From assembly GCF_026210795.1 (NCBI RefSeq), contig NC_089433.1, positions 3,311,001-3,375,000 of the forward strand: a DNA stretch of 64,000 nt, given 5' to 3'. Source of the DNA: Rhizophagus irregularis (lineage: Eukaryota > Glomeromycota > Glomeromycetes > Glomerales > Glomeraceae). Positions 32,101-42,494 of this stretch are shown here, piece by piece. Below the pieces are notes generated by a model. It saw nothing but the letters and a program-made list of their open reading frames with translations, made no database searches and had not been told where the DNA came from. The stretch's first letter is position 1. Each line of letters opens with the position of its first letter. The position numbers were made by a program, and so were the translations under genes.

Positions 32101-32750
32101 CTATTCTGATGTTCTATCTGGAGTAACAATTCAATTACCTTTTCTCCCCTCACCAGATCTTCTGTTTCTTCATATAATAAATCCCTGAATAACTTTATTG
32201 CTAACTTCTTAACATGTATTGCTTTCATTTCATTTTCCAATATCGTGTTGTACCAATCCCAAAACTTTTGAAATCTATTTTCAACATCCCAATCTTCTAA
32301 AATGTATCCATGTTCCATTATTTCTGGACATCCAATTAACCGATCAAATACTTCATTTTCTAAGTCTCCTTCAATACAATCCCTTACAATTACTACAATT
32401 ATTATCCTTAAACCTTTTTCTTTCATTTTTGGTTGTTGTCTGTACCTTATTGATTCAATTATTCTATCTACTATATTCCTACATTTTCCTTTATGTATTG
32501 TGTCTTCCCTTTCTCTATTGTCCATACTTAATAAATTCAATAATTCTTTATGTGTTACATTATTGTACATTAGTATTGTATCCTCAAATTTAAATAAAGC
32601 ATCCCAAAATTTCTTGAATGCTGTTGATACTTCTCTTTCTATTGGATTACATATTTCACATGCTAAGCATTCCTCTGGTTCTATCACTCCTAGGTCATGT
32701 TCTTGTTTATGGTTTATATATCCAGCGTTCCAAACATGGTACCATTCCAT
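29163..32750 (-). CDS. Gag polyprotein of the Ty3 element, long N-terminal extension
   Basis: 1,195 aa, starting MEWYHVWNAG at 32750. Residues 1 to about 270 hold a CLACEIC motif and helical sequence (KKFWDALFKFED) that I associate with gag-like proteins of glomeromycotan elements. Residues about 285-530 contain three diverged tandem repeats, two with zinc ribbons (CGNC...CKNC and CNECG...CRDC). An acidic Ser/Asn linker and a PPIPPI proline run follow. The retrotransposon gag domain lies at about 695-860 (FETAFTAIGKA, AAQWYNEKKE, VEAYTIRFRQIL, YIEGLTP). Two CCHC knuckles follow: CYNCKQPGHYANEC near 955 and CGNCGQRGHYAKQC near 1125, separated by an Asn/Tyr/Asp-rich region. It assembles the particle and binds RNA. 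It ends at UGA, with protease in frame. Confidence 0.92.
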   Translation of the reverse strand: MEWYHVWNAGYINHKQEHDLGVIEPEECLACEICNPIEREVSTAFKKFWDALFKFEDTILMYNNVTHKELLNLLSMDNREREDTIHKGKCRNIVDRIIESIRYRQQPKMKEKGLRIIIVVIVRDCIEGDLENEVFDRLIGCPEIMEHGYILEDWDVENRFQKFWDWYNTILENEMKAIHVKKLAIKLFRDLLYEETEDLVRGEKVIELLLQIEHQNRCEADTQEGKDAWKRLIQKVRQRFIDTKQFTREPEDPESDSPESYELEDSDGSIHYEVKIEDDVEWTVESLKRKIEEMGGRFTDKDIQRMWDLRIRIELILTEDFLGTFFELMRLSDEKLKDEINEWLTKETLICGNCRNRKLPDMITDIGQCKNCEQKELLKLKDDLEKLGYELNVSEIERIRKFRISNSMILTTEFMEKYFQEMDTNDKELRTKLYEWINGNTTFCNECGIRWMNNKFDEGKTKCRDCENDENEIDIRVKRLKQICDDNKIEITNGELLRLISMGYTDGEILDQEFIEIFQGNKNEMEKNLRRILDKFLKQQAGIEDSENSGNESDNEKSDGSEKESDGSEKNGEILNPNDTDSNENFEEPYEENIINRPGFDSSESSESNSEDKSEISDYNIENLFETPLTPPIPPIPPIVPIIMGATRAEVREDVRAALLATTGHDIGGNWAGLIAANPLANAIEDAGNAAGGIISLPHFYGKEEEDVNDWVRQFETAFTAIGKAAGVNGARQAAMAATCLKGAAAQWYNEKKEANNGHLVNWADNDDDNDLKHRVKQRFTREDVRKRKMLELRKITQGVNENVEAYTIRFRQILRIATRGHALDDELQVDNYIEGLTPTLGYQVRRQNPANLNDAVNTARREEEATNELIRKTRGISVSTQRKGIDIQDDKPKNIFEKPLEKNYEDDLADMFKKLEVKLVNQLGGQKRPPNNNNRQGPPPRACYNCKQPGHYANECRVNNGQRNYGRPNNQNYNRRSNNYNGRPNNYNRPPNHQNNNRRFNVVEYDNYNDQYDQYDYDSQDYQDNYDQGYSYDDPYYQDNDVTFNHVDQDFYTGERQTRSNIKNRSSNRDIDMEIDQEQIRRRNNKYASQEERAAALPKRGFTDESLRKAQEVRRNNNTCGNCGQRGHYAKQCKNERVEGIHRTSAFLRNIPGYNVVEDLKNTRANTTFAQIINTSPEQRKIYYEGMRRYPQTD

Positions 32751-33278
32751 TTTTAATAAAATTCTCTAAAAATTTTCACATCTTTTACTTTTTATCCTTC
32801 TTTTATATTTTATTTGACCTATACTGGGCTTGCCTTTACCTCATTTGTTCATTACTGAGTATGGTAGTTTACAGGTTTGTACAAATAAATTTATATTCCA
32901 TAAAATTTTCCAACCTAAGGTTGAAGTGTGAATCCATATTTGATTTGTCCGATTATTTGTTGTATTTCCAAGACTGATGTATCTTTCCTCGGTGTCAACA
33001 ATTCATTTAATAAGTGGGAGATTCAAATCTCCCTCTTTCATATGCTCCTACTACGCCTCTAATTCTATTATATCCTAAAATTTACTGTGCTTTGATAATC
33101 TTTAATTAATAATCTCGACACCTGTATTGACATTTTATATAATTTTACTACGCTACAAAATCTCTTATCATCTATATCCTTATTAATTTTTAATAACTTT
33201 CCTTGAATATATTTGTCCAGCAAACATTATTTTAATTTTTGTTAACGTTAATCATGATTTTTCTTGGGTACCCTCACA
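32751..33278 (-). other. Untranslated leader of the Ty3 element, gag-proximal part
   Basis: AT-rich sequence between the repeat block and the gag ATG. No coding frame with recognisable features in element orientation. Confidence 0.5.
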
Positions 33279-33570
33279 CAGAATTGTTTTTGGAAGTTCA
33301 CACAGAACTATTCTCAATTGATCACACAGAATACCTCAATTGAGTTCACACAGAAAAAGCTCACACAGAACTATTCTCAATTGATCACACAGAAAACCTC
33401 AATTGAGTTCACACAGAATTATTCTCAATTGATCACACAGAAAACCTCAATTGAGTTCACACAGAATTATTCTCAATTGATCACACAGAAAACCTCAATT
33501 GAGTTCACACAGAATTATTCTCAATTGATCACACAGAAAACCTCAATTGAGTTCACACAGAATTACCCTA
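33279..33570 (-). repeat. 48-bp tandem repeats in the retrotransposon leader
   Basis: About five full or partial copies of a 48-bp unit built from TTCACACAGAA, CTCAATTGA, TCACACAGAA and CCTCAATTGAG. Each unit carries two CAATTG palindromes and two CACACAGAA words. It lies in the untranslated leader between the primer-binding site and gag. Confidence 0.85.
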
Positions 33571-34039
33571 CCATCGTATTTATAGTGTCGGTTTTTGGGT
33601 ACACTTTTTATCCTTAACTTAACCTCAATTATTTATAAAAATTATTTTTAATCCTTAATTCATGGAACTTATTTACAATATTCTATTAAAACCCCTTCTA
33701 ACTTGATTAGCCTCGCATTTCCCTTGATAATCAATTACTACCATACATATTTGGTTCATATGTATGAAAATTATTATAATAATAATTTTTCATTGACTTA
33801 TCAGCCGGTGGTCAAGTTAGATCAAAAATTTAATTTTTAACATTATCTCTTTATACATTTATGGTCATACTCACCCAAATTAATGCCTTTTACCTTGGTA
33901 ACCATTATTTTCACGTATCCTTTAAAATATTTAACTTTATTTTATTAAAATTTAACGTTAATACGCCTTAAATTCTTTTTTAACCAAGACTTAGAACTTT
34001 TAATTTTATAATTCCTTAACTTCGTCGATCCTTTATTTG

Positions 34040-34136
34040 TAACTTCTAATGATCACGTGGGGGTGATCATTTTCTTTTCTCAGAGATCCTGTACTTATAA
34101 CCTGTAGTGATCATGTGAGGATGATCACTTTCCTTT
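34040..34136 (-). repeat. Duplicated GATCAC-containing motif near the primer-binding site
   Basis: Two imperfect tandem copies of about 55 bp, each containing TGATCAC.TG.GG.TGATCA followed by TTTTC/TTTCCTTTCTC. The second copy runs into the primer-binding site. Each half can form a hairpin (GTGATCA/TGATCAC). Confidence 0.5.
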
Positions 34137-34152
34137 CTCGGAGCATGCACCA
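34137..34152 (-). other. Primer-binding site
   Basis: Two bases after the 5' LTR (element orientation) comes TGGTGCATGCTCCGAG, complementary to a tRNA 3' end CTCGGAGCATGCACCA. The implied tRNA has acceptor 5' strand GCATGCT, which is found in the tRNA-Gly-like remnant at 24270-24337. Confidence 0.75.
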
Positions 34153-34154
34153 CT

Positions 34155-34761
34155 TGTAACGCCTAAGCCCGTGATAAATCACGTTGCCACCTTAGGTATT
34201 AACAAAATATCTCTTTATTAATAATATAAATAAATACAATAATATGCTTGGTTTAATAACATTAAATAACTAATAAATAATTCATTATCGAAATTCGTCC
34301 AAGAATAATGTCCTTCTCAAAAGGTGATCTTCACGCCCTTTTATATTTGTTTTCGTGTAACCAAAAATTCATAATTTCGGTTCATGGATTTAAATTATCA
34401 AAGTATTTCCATTATTTCAAAGTATTTCCATCATCTTAATTCTGTATCCATTTGATCATCGTGACCTCCTGAATTATGATTTATAATACTAACGTAATGA
34501 TCAGCAAATTAGTCACCTGACACCTCAGATCACTTGACTTCATTTAATTTAGTATCTTTCGGATCTTTATTTATCCTTAAATGTGACTGATAGTTTAATG
34601 TCATCTCGGACCAATTATCCTTGAATCACCTGATCAATAGTTTAACGACTTTTCGGTCTAACTAAAAAAAATAAAAATAAACTAAAATTTTATATACTAA
34701 GATTAAATATAATACTGCGCCTCACAATTAATAAATTTACTATGTATACTACGGCATTACA
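34155..34761 (-). repeat. 5' LTR of the Ty3 element
   Basis: 607 bp, identical by eye to 23626-24232. Carries the promoter and polyadenylation functions of the element by analogy with other LTRs. Followed by the GTGT target duplication. Confidence 0.93.
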
Positions 34762-34765
34762 GTGT

Positions 34766-34838
34766 ACACAAATGTACCGAAATTTCATCGGATCATCATA
34801 CAATATCGGAAATCACATGCACAAAAATTCGTGTAACA
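34766..34838. mobile_element. Solo-LTR-like element, right end
   Basis: The remaining 73 bp of the element starting at 22861. It ends GTAACA and is followed by the second ATTG target copy (34839-34842), after which the kinase exon resumes (GGAAATG CAAT in minus orientation). Confidence 0.65.
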
Positions 34839-36224
34839 ATTGCATTTCCTGGATTAAATTGACAATTTTTTCATTTCCACTAGTCCAGTTTGTAAAATTA
34901 TTTTCAAATAAATCATTAATTTTACATGGTTTGCACCATTTATAATCATTATCTAGAATTTTACCGCATTTATTACAATAATTTCTATACGAAAATAATA
35001 TAATATAATTTTTTGTATAAAGATTTTGAGATATTATTAACCTAATAAAATAAAGAAAATTTATTATTTTATTAAAAGGGTATTTAAATTAAATAAAAAA
35101 TTAATACCTCATACCCTATAAAAACGAAATGAGTTAAATTTGTTTAATATTTGTGCTCATGTGTAATAAATGTCTAAAAAAGCACCATTTTGTTTAATTT
35201 TTGTTTTTTATTAATAAGACATAAATCGGACAAAATGGTGCTTTTTTGGACGTTTTTTACACATGAACACAAATTTAACACATTTCATTTTTATAGGGGC
35301 ATTTAGAAATCCATTAATAGTATTTTGTGAGTTATATGATTTTAAATTGACTGTTCTCTTGAATATTCACGTTTATTTCTGTCATATTGTAATGGTCCAT
35401 CCTTCCATATTGCTGAATATATTGTAGAAAATTCATCTTTTCTTAACTCCTTAATGTCATCGAACTTATCATATGATATCCATTCAATTATAATATCATC
35501 ATATTTATTAATTCCTAATTGCTTTTCCTGAATTAAACTATCAATTTTTTCATTACCACTGGTCCAATTTATAAATTTTTTTTAGAGTATATTCTTTACC
35601 ACATTTATTACAATAAAATCTATACGAAAATAACATAATATAATTTTTTGAGTAAGGATTTTGAGATATTCCATATAAATGATTTCTTTCAAAATATACC
35701 TTAGCCTAATATAATAAAAAATTTGTTATTATTCGTAAAATATTTGAGTTAAATAAAGAAATTTATACCTCATTTAAAAATTCATTGTTAATATTTTGTG
35801 AGCTATATAATTTTAAATTGACTTTTTTACTTTGTTTTCTTGAATATCCACGTTTATTAATTATTACTATCATATCGTAATGGACCATCCTTCCATATTG
35901 CTGAATATATTGTAGCAAATTCATCTTTTTCTAACTCTTTAATATCATCAAATTTATCATATGATATCCATTCAATTATAAAATCATGACAATTATTAAT
36001 TTCTAATTGCTTTCTCTGAATTAAACTATCAATTTTTTCATTTCCACTGGTCCAATTTGTAAAATTTTTTTCTAGAGTATTTAATTGACATGATTTACAC
36101 CATTTAAAACAAATATCTGTAAATTTTTTACCGCATTTAATACAATAAAATCCATCCGGAAATAATATAATATAATTTTTTGTATAAGGATCTTGAGATA
36201 TTCCATACAAATGATTTCTTTTAA
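34839..36224 (-). pseudogene. Tandem N-lobe modules of kinase locus BC, 5' part
   Basis: Three module exons. C1 (36224 to about 35770) starts after an AATAG acceptor with KRNHLYGISQDP and has CIKCGKKF...WCKSCQ, EWISYDKF and KDEFATIYSAIWKDGPL. It then loses frame near 35862 (two extra bases before RGYSRKQ). C2 (about 35704-35110) has a shortened knuckle and a deletion before NWTSGNEK, lacks part of the EYSRxQxxKV segment, and is cut two bases before its donor by a foldback MITE. C3 (35041-34839) reads YTKNYIILF, CNKCGKI...WCKPC and NWTSGNEKIVNLIQEMQ, and continues at 22860 beyond the nested insertions. No first exon was found upstream, so the gene is also 5'-truncated. Confidence 0.75.
35113..35299. 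mobile_element. Foldback MITE in a kinase exon (187 bp)
   Basis: A near-perfect palindrome with arms of about 80 bp: ACCCTATAAAAACGAAATG at the left and CATTTCATTTTTATAGGGG at the right, with further matching AAGCACCATTTTGT inside. CAT is present on both sides (35110-35112 and 35300-35302). The same termini occur at 6721-6826. Confidence 0.75.
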
Positions 36225-37109
36225 CCTATTATAATAAGAAAATTTGTTATTATGCGTAAAATAATTAATACTAGAAGGTATTTTAAAATAACAATAAAAA
36301 AAAAAGATTTTAAAGACACAATTAAATTATTTTAATTTATTAATTTTTTACTAGTTTATCGTCACAAAATTTAAATTCTACGATTCGAAATTATTCAACC
36401 ACTTCAGATTCTAATTATATCTCGGCAGAATTAGAGCTTGATATAGATACTAAAAGGTATTTAATGTAACAATAAAAAAATGGTTTGAAAAGACACAACT
36501 AATTATTAAATTCATTGGTTTTTTTTATTTAGTTTATCGACACAGAATTTAAGTTCTGTAGGTCAAAATTTTTCAACTTCTTCAAAAAGAAAAAATGAAG
36601 TATTTTTAAACATCAATACTTACTATGACAATAGTGGTAAATATTTATCTGGCTCGATGTTATTTTAATTATTTGTTCTTTTGTTTTAATGCTTACGTTA
36701 ACGTTTAATTTTTATTTTAATCAAATTTTAAATATTTAAATTAGGAAAACGCATTAAAACTAGTCACTAGTTTCAATTATCTATAAAACTATAGAAATTA
36801 AATATTCCGTTATCTTGCAGATACAGAGTATGTGGAAATTTTAATAATTTTTTATGAAATTTTTTCAAGGAAATTTTATTTACAATTTTTTTTTCATTCT
36901 ATATAGAGATTACAATTAATTTCGCACTTATGATAATTACTTATTTTCATATTTAAAGTAGTGTTGCTTTTAGGGTGTATACTACCACGTGTATATTATA
37001 AATGAAGTTATGAATTATGATTATCCGGAGCGGAACGACTAGGATTTTAGACCCGGTGACATTAGGTCACGTTCTCACAGTTTAATTGGTTCCGCTACTA
37101 TAAGTATAC
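36225..37109. other. Intergenic region with a diverged tandem duplication
   Basis: 36277-36420 and 36462-36600 are diverged copies of one sequence (GGTATTT..AATAACAATAAAAAAA ... GACACAA ... AGTTTATCG.CACA.AATTTAA.TTCT). The rest is AT-rich. No gene seen. Confidence 0.5.
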
Positions 37110-38555
37110 GGCCATCCTTAACCTGATCCACCGGTCCAGATGCTTATTCTGGACCAGTCAACTTTTGATTGGCTAATCAGCCCTTTTATTACATAACTCC
37201 GGCATAATTTATTTTATCTCTTCCTATCTTTCACTCTTTCTCTATTCTTTTTTGTGGTATGTTAGTACTTAGTATTTCATATTTCATTTCAGTTTGTATA
37301 TTTTAATTTTAATTGTATTTATTGTAGTTTTATGATAATACTAAATGTTTTTTATTTTCTTTTTGAAGAGTTTTATGATATATTGATATTATTCTGGAAA
37401 TCAAGTGTTTTTTTTTTAAGTTTTGGGGTTAAGCAAAGTTGTTCAAAAAAGGTTGTAAATTACACATTTATAACAAAACTTTTAAAGCTAATATAATACT
37501 ATTACTTTGTACTTTTGTTTTGATATTAACGTTAAAATAATTTTAATAATAAAATTACAGTAAAAAATAGGGTTGGATCGGTCCGGTCCAGTCCGGTCCG
37601 GTCCCAAAAAGACCGGTCTTTCAACCTGGACCGGACCGGACTGGGACCGGACCGATTTAAATTTAAAGAAATGATTTTTAGACCTCTAAATTATGCTAAA
37701 ACATTAAAGAACGTTGTGAAACGTTTTTTAATATGTAATTTAACAAATAAAAAACGTTTCGCAACGTTTTTTAATTATTTTAATAGAAAACGTTGCGAAA
37801 ACGTTTTTTATTAATAAGTTCATAAAAAAAAACGTTTTTCGCAAACGTTTTTAATTATTTTAACAAACAACGTTGCGAAAACGTTTTTATTAAGTAATTT
37901 ACGTTTTGCAACGTTTTTTATTAAGCAATTTAATAAAAAAAAACGTTTTCATACGTTTTTTTAATTATTTTATTAATAGGAAACGTTGCAAAAACGTTTT
38001 TTATTAATAATTTCACGAAAAAAAAGTTTCGCACGTTTTTTTTAATAAAAAACATTGCGAAAACGTTAAAAACTGAACTGACAATCGGTTTTGGCAAAAA
38101 CCGTGCCCTAGAAGTAGATGAGCACAAAAATTGGCTCATTTTTATTGGATATTAATAATATGGGATCGGTCCCCGGTCCGGACCGGTCCTCAGATCTCGG
38201 ACCGAAGACCGTGAAGACCGGTCCCAAGACCGACGCAGGACCGGTCTTTGCTAGGACCGATCCAACCCTAGTAAAAAATAATGTAAAGACCTTTTTTATA
38301 AAGTTATATATGCAATTTTACTTATTTATTAATAAAGTTTAATAAAATGCATACCAAAATACAAATTTCAAATAACATATTACTTTAAAACGGTAGTATT
38401 AAATGCTTTAAAAAAAGGCATTTCGTAACTTTTTTTTTAAAAAAAACGCGAATTGTTTTTTTTTTTAAGACAAATGTTACACAAAACAATCTCATCCAAT
38501 TAGATTTCCTGGTCCAGGATAAGCATCTGGACCGTGGCCCAGGATAAGGATGCTC
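37110..38555. mobile_element. Mutator-like MITE with 9-bp target duplication
   Basis: Terminal inverted repeats of about 47 bp (left starts GGCCATCCTTAACCTG, right ends CAGGATAAGGATGCTC, both with GTCCAGATGCTTAT inside), flanked by TAAGTATAC at 37101-37109 and 38556-38564. A 9-bp duplication is the hallmark of Mutator-like elements. No transposase is encoded. About half of its length is the nested hAT-like MITE. Confidence 0.75.
37568..38270. mobile_element. hAT-like MITE nested in the Mutator-like element
   Basis: Termini TAGGGTTGGATCGGTCC and GGACCGATCCAACCCTA, flanked by an 8-bp duplication GTAAAAAA (37560-37567 and 38271-38278). The subterminal parts are full of GGACCGG/CCGGTCC units. 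The middle (about 37700-38065) has about ten variants of AACGTTTTTTATTAA. Non-coding. Confidence 0.85.
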
Positions 38556-38973
38556 TAAGTATACATTATGGATCACATGAATTTTTATCACGTGGTTTAT
38601 CGCATAGTATTTTTATTTTATTTTATTTTAACAAGTGAATTTATATTTGGTTTTATTTATTTATTTATTTATTTTTTAGCTATTTTATAATAAAAGAAAT
38701 TTTTTAATTAAATTTATGATAAGGCAAGAAAATCAAATCGTAAATTCTCATGACTTGCATGCGTTAATTTAATTTTCCAAAATTCAAAATATATAAAACA
38801 AGAATGAATAATTAATGTAGTAATGCTATAGGTTATTTTCAAATTAAAGACTTGTCACACTAAAAATAAATTTGATTCTTTTATTCATTGGTATCATCTT
38901 TGATTGATAATCTGCATAAAGAATTAAGATTCAGATTAAATATTATAATGATCAAATATAATAAATTTATGAC

Positions 38974-41900
38974 TTACTTTGTAAAATCAATAACTTCTAT
39001 GGTATTTACTGTTAATATTATCATCATATTTTGGAAGATTTTTTGTAAAAGAATTAAGTAATCGAGATTTATAAATAGCTTGTGGATGAGCTAAAGTAGT
39101 ACTTTTGAAATTTCATGATGTAAATTTTGACTATCATATTTATATGAGTCAATAAATAAACGAATAAATTTTAAAATTTCAGTTGCTTTTGGTCTATTAT
39201 CTGGATTTGAATCCCAACACTTTTTCATCAAATCAAGGTAACATTTTGGTGCTTCCAGCTCATTAATTATTTCAGGTCTAATTTTGTTGCAGATGTTTAA
39301 TACTAAAAACTCATCATGTGCACAATCGTCAAAGGGTTGTTTTCCAGTTGCCACAAAATACATAATCATACCAAAACTATAAATATCTGATGCTTGAGTA
39401 TAAGGTTTTCCTTTTAACACTTCAGGAGCTACATAAGGTATAACTCCATAAATATTATCATTGTGATCGATATTCTTAACTTCACCACATAATCCCATAT
39501 CTGAAATATGTATAATACTGTCATTCATGTAATCATTAACATTAATATCATTTAATAATATATTTCTTGTATGGAAATCACGATGAACCATTTGTTTTTG
39601 ATGAATTTTTTCAAGACCTCTAATAATATTAAATAATATAATTAATTTTCTTGACCAATTAAAATCATTATAATTTTTAATCATCCAATAATTAAAATCT
39701 CCGCCTTTTGCATAATCAAGAATCATAGTATGTTCCTTTGTATCTGGATTCTGAGATATTCCATATATTTTAAGTATTTTATTACTAAAATAATCTTTAT
39801 GATTTTCAATTGAATATACTTTAATCTATTAAAATATGAAAAAAAATTATTACATTAATAATATATTAAATTAAATTTACAGAAAATTTCATACCTCATT
39901 CAGAAATTGACTTGAAATATTTTGGGAATCATATAAAGCTTTTAAAGCAACTATTTTATTCTGACTTCTTGTATATTCATAATTATTATAATTATAAATT
40001 AATGGACCATCCTGTGTATACTTTAGCAAAACCACCTTTACCTATTTCTTTAATTTTATAAAATTGATTGTATGGTATCCATTCAAATATTATATCATAT
40101 GATTTATTTATTTTTAATTGCATTTCTTGAATTAAATTATCTATTTTTTCATTTCCACTGGTCCAGTTTGTAAAATTTTCCTTTAAATTATTGATTTGAC
40201 ATGATTCACACCATTTATAATATTGATCTGTAAAATATTTAATACATTTATCACAATATACATCTTGAAGAACTATAACATAGTTTTTTGTATCGGGATT
40301 TTGAGATATTCCATATATTTTAGGGTTATTATCTTTATGATTTCTAATTGAATATGTCCTAACCTAAATATGGATAAGTAAAATTCAGTTATATAATATT
40401 AAAAGTATTTGGATTAAATTTATGAAAGTTTTCATACCTCATTTAAAAGTTCATTAGTAATATTTTGTGAATTGTATAAACATTTTAAGTTGACTTTGCT
40501 ATTCTGCTTTTTCGTATGAAATTTATATTTATTAATATTGTAATGGATTATCCTTCCATATTGCTGAATATATTGTAGCAAATTCATCTTCCCCTAACTC
40601 TTTAATATCATAAAACTGATCATATGGGATCCATTCAAATACTATATCATATGGATTATTTATTTTTAACCTCATTTCTTGAATTAAATTATCAATCTTT
40701 TCATTTCCACTAGTCCAATTTGTAATATTTTTTTCTATATCATTTATTTGACACGATTTACACCATATACCATATTTATCTGTAAAGCATTTATCACATT
40801 TGTCACAATATACATTTTGAAGAACTAAAATATAATCTTTTATATCAGGATTCTGAGATATTCCAAATATTTTAAATTTATTGTAACTATAAAATCTTGT
40901 TGAATATCTATTAAACTATTAAAATCAAAAAAAAGAACGAAGTTATTATTTGCATATTAAATTTTAAATCAAATTTATATTCAAATTTATATTATATTTC
41001 ATACCTCAATTAGAAATTCATTATTAATATTTTGTGAGTTGTGTAAACATTTTAAATTGACTTTTTTATTCTGTTTTCTTGTATAGTCATAGTATTCCAT
41101 AATATAATTTAATGGACCATCCTTCCATATTGCTGAATATATTGTAGTAAATTCATCTTTTTCTAACTCTTTAATATTATTGAATTGATCATATGGTATC
41201 CATTCAACTATTATATCATTATAATAATTAGTTCTTAATTGAATTTTCCGAATTAAATTATCAATTTTTTCATTACCATTGTCCAATTTGTAAAATTCTT
41301 TTCTAAATCATTAATTTGACATGATTTACACCATTTATTGTTTTTATCAGTAAAATATTTACCATATTTATCACAATATATATTTTGCAGAACTAAAATA
41401 TAATCTTTTGTTTCTAGATTTTGAGATATTCCAAATAGATTTTCACCGTTAAAATATGTCTTAATCTAATTAGAATTAAATACGATAAAAAATCAATAAA
41501 TATATATATATATTTTTTTTAAGTATATATACGGTAAATTAAATAGAAGAAATTTTATACCTCAATTAAAAGTTCATTAGTAATATTTTGAGAATTATGA
41601 AAACTTTTTAAATTAACTTTTATATTCTGATTTCTTATATATTCATATTTATTTTCATCATAATTCAATGAACCATCTTTCCATATTGCCGAATATATTG
41701 TAGTAGTAAGTTCATCTTTTCCTAACTCTTTAATATCATTGAACTGATCATATGATATCCATTCAACTATAATATCATTATAATTATAAATTTCTAATTG
41801 CATTTCTCGAATTAAATTATCAATTTTTTCATTTCCGCTGGTCCAATTTATAAAATTATTTTCTAAATCATTTATTTGACATGATTTACACCACATATCA

Positions 41901-42494
41901 TATTCATCTATAAAACGGTTATTACATTTATTACAATATAAATTTTGAAGAACCAGAATATAATCTTTTGTTTCTGAATTTTGAGATATACCAAATAGGT
42001 AATCACCATTAAAACACGTATTAATCTATTAAAAATAAAAATAAGTTATATACTTATTATATTAAATTATTTAAATTAATAGTAAATAAAGAAATGTATA
42101 GTACCTCATTTAAAAATTCATTAGTAATATTTTGTGAGTTATGTAAAGATTTTAAATTGATTTTTATATTTTGATTTCTTAAATATTCATGTTTATTTCT
42201 ATCATATTTTAATATACCATCCTTCCAAATTGCTGAATATATTATAAAACATTTATCTTTTTTTATTTCTTTAATAATATTAAATTGATCATATGGTATC
42301 CATTCAATTATTATATCATAATAATAAAAAATTTTTAATTGCATTTCTTGAATTAAATTATTAATTTTTTCATTTTCACTTGTCCAATTTATAAAATTAT
42401 TTCTTAAATCATTAATTTGACATAATTTACACCATCCAGAATTTACATATTTTCCACATCTTTTACATTCATCATATTCATCATAATTTGACAT
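38974..42494 (-). pseudogene. TKL-type kinase with tandem N-lobe modules (locus D), decayed
   Basis: Exons: D1 42494-42105 (start MSNYDEYDECKRCGKY), D2 42025-41561, D3 41465-41005, D4 40915-40438, D5 40363 to about 39893, and the C-lobe exon 39825-38974. D1 and D2 are open. D3 loses two bases in TNWTSG (near 41282). D4 has a stop/frame change after PLQY (near 40545). D5, the true kinase N-lobe with GKGGFAKVY, has lost about 13 bp after VYT (near 40012). The C-lobe keeps HRDFHT but with RN for GN, ISDMGLCG and APEVL; an out-of-frame deletion gives a stop at 39091 and truncates the EAEEYR tail. The exon layout matches the intact locus E exactly. A catalytically competent product is unlikely. 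Confidence 0.75.

Larger units (their letters stand above)
23626..34761 (-). mobile_element. Full-length Ty3/gypsy LTR retrotransposon (11,136 bp)
   Basis: Two 607-bp LTRs (23626-24232 and 34155-34761) are identical by eye and flanked by GTGT (23622-23625 and 34762-34765). The coding strand is minus: 5' LTR, primer-binding site, 1.4-kb leader with 48-bp repeats, gag, protease, RT-RNase H, then a kinase-integrase ORF, polypurine tract and 3' LTR. RT before integrase is the Ty3/gypsy order. The element is inserted inside a solo-LTR-like element that itself interrupts kinase locus BC. Identical LTRs imply recent insertion, yet the protease is split by a MITE and pol changes frame several times, so this copy probably moved in trans, relies on recoding, or carries assembly errors. 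Confidence 0.92.

Noticed and set aside
33279-33570. Possible CRISPR-like array
   Set aside because: Units are contiguous tandem repeats without unique spacers, in a eukaryotic retrotransposon.
33264-33617. 117-residue plus-strand frame with perfect peptide repeats (TQNYSQLIT)
   Set aside because: It is produced by the 48-bp DNA repeats (a multiple of three) and lies antisense in the retrotransposon leader.
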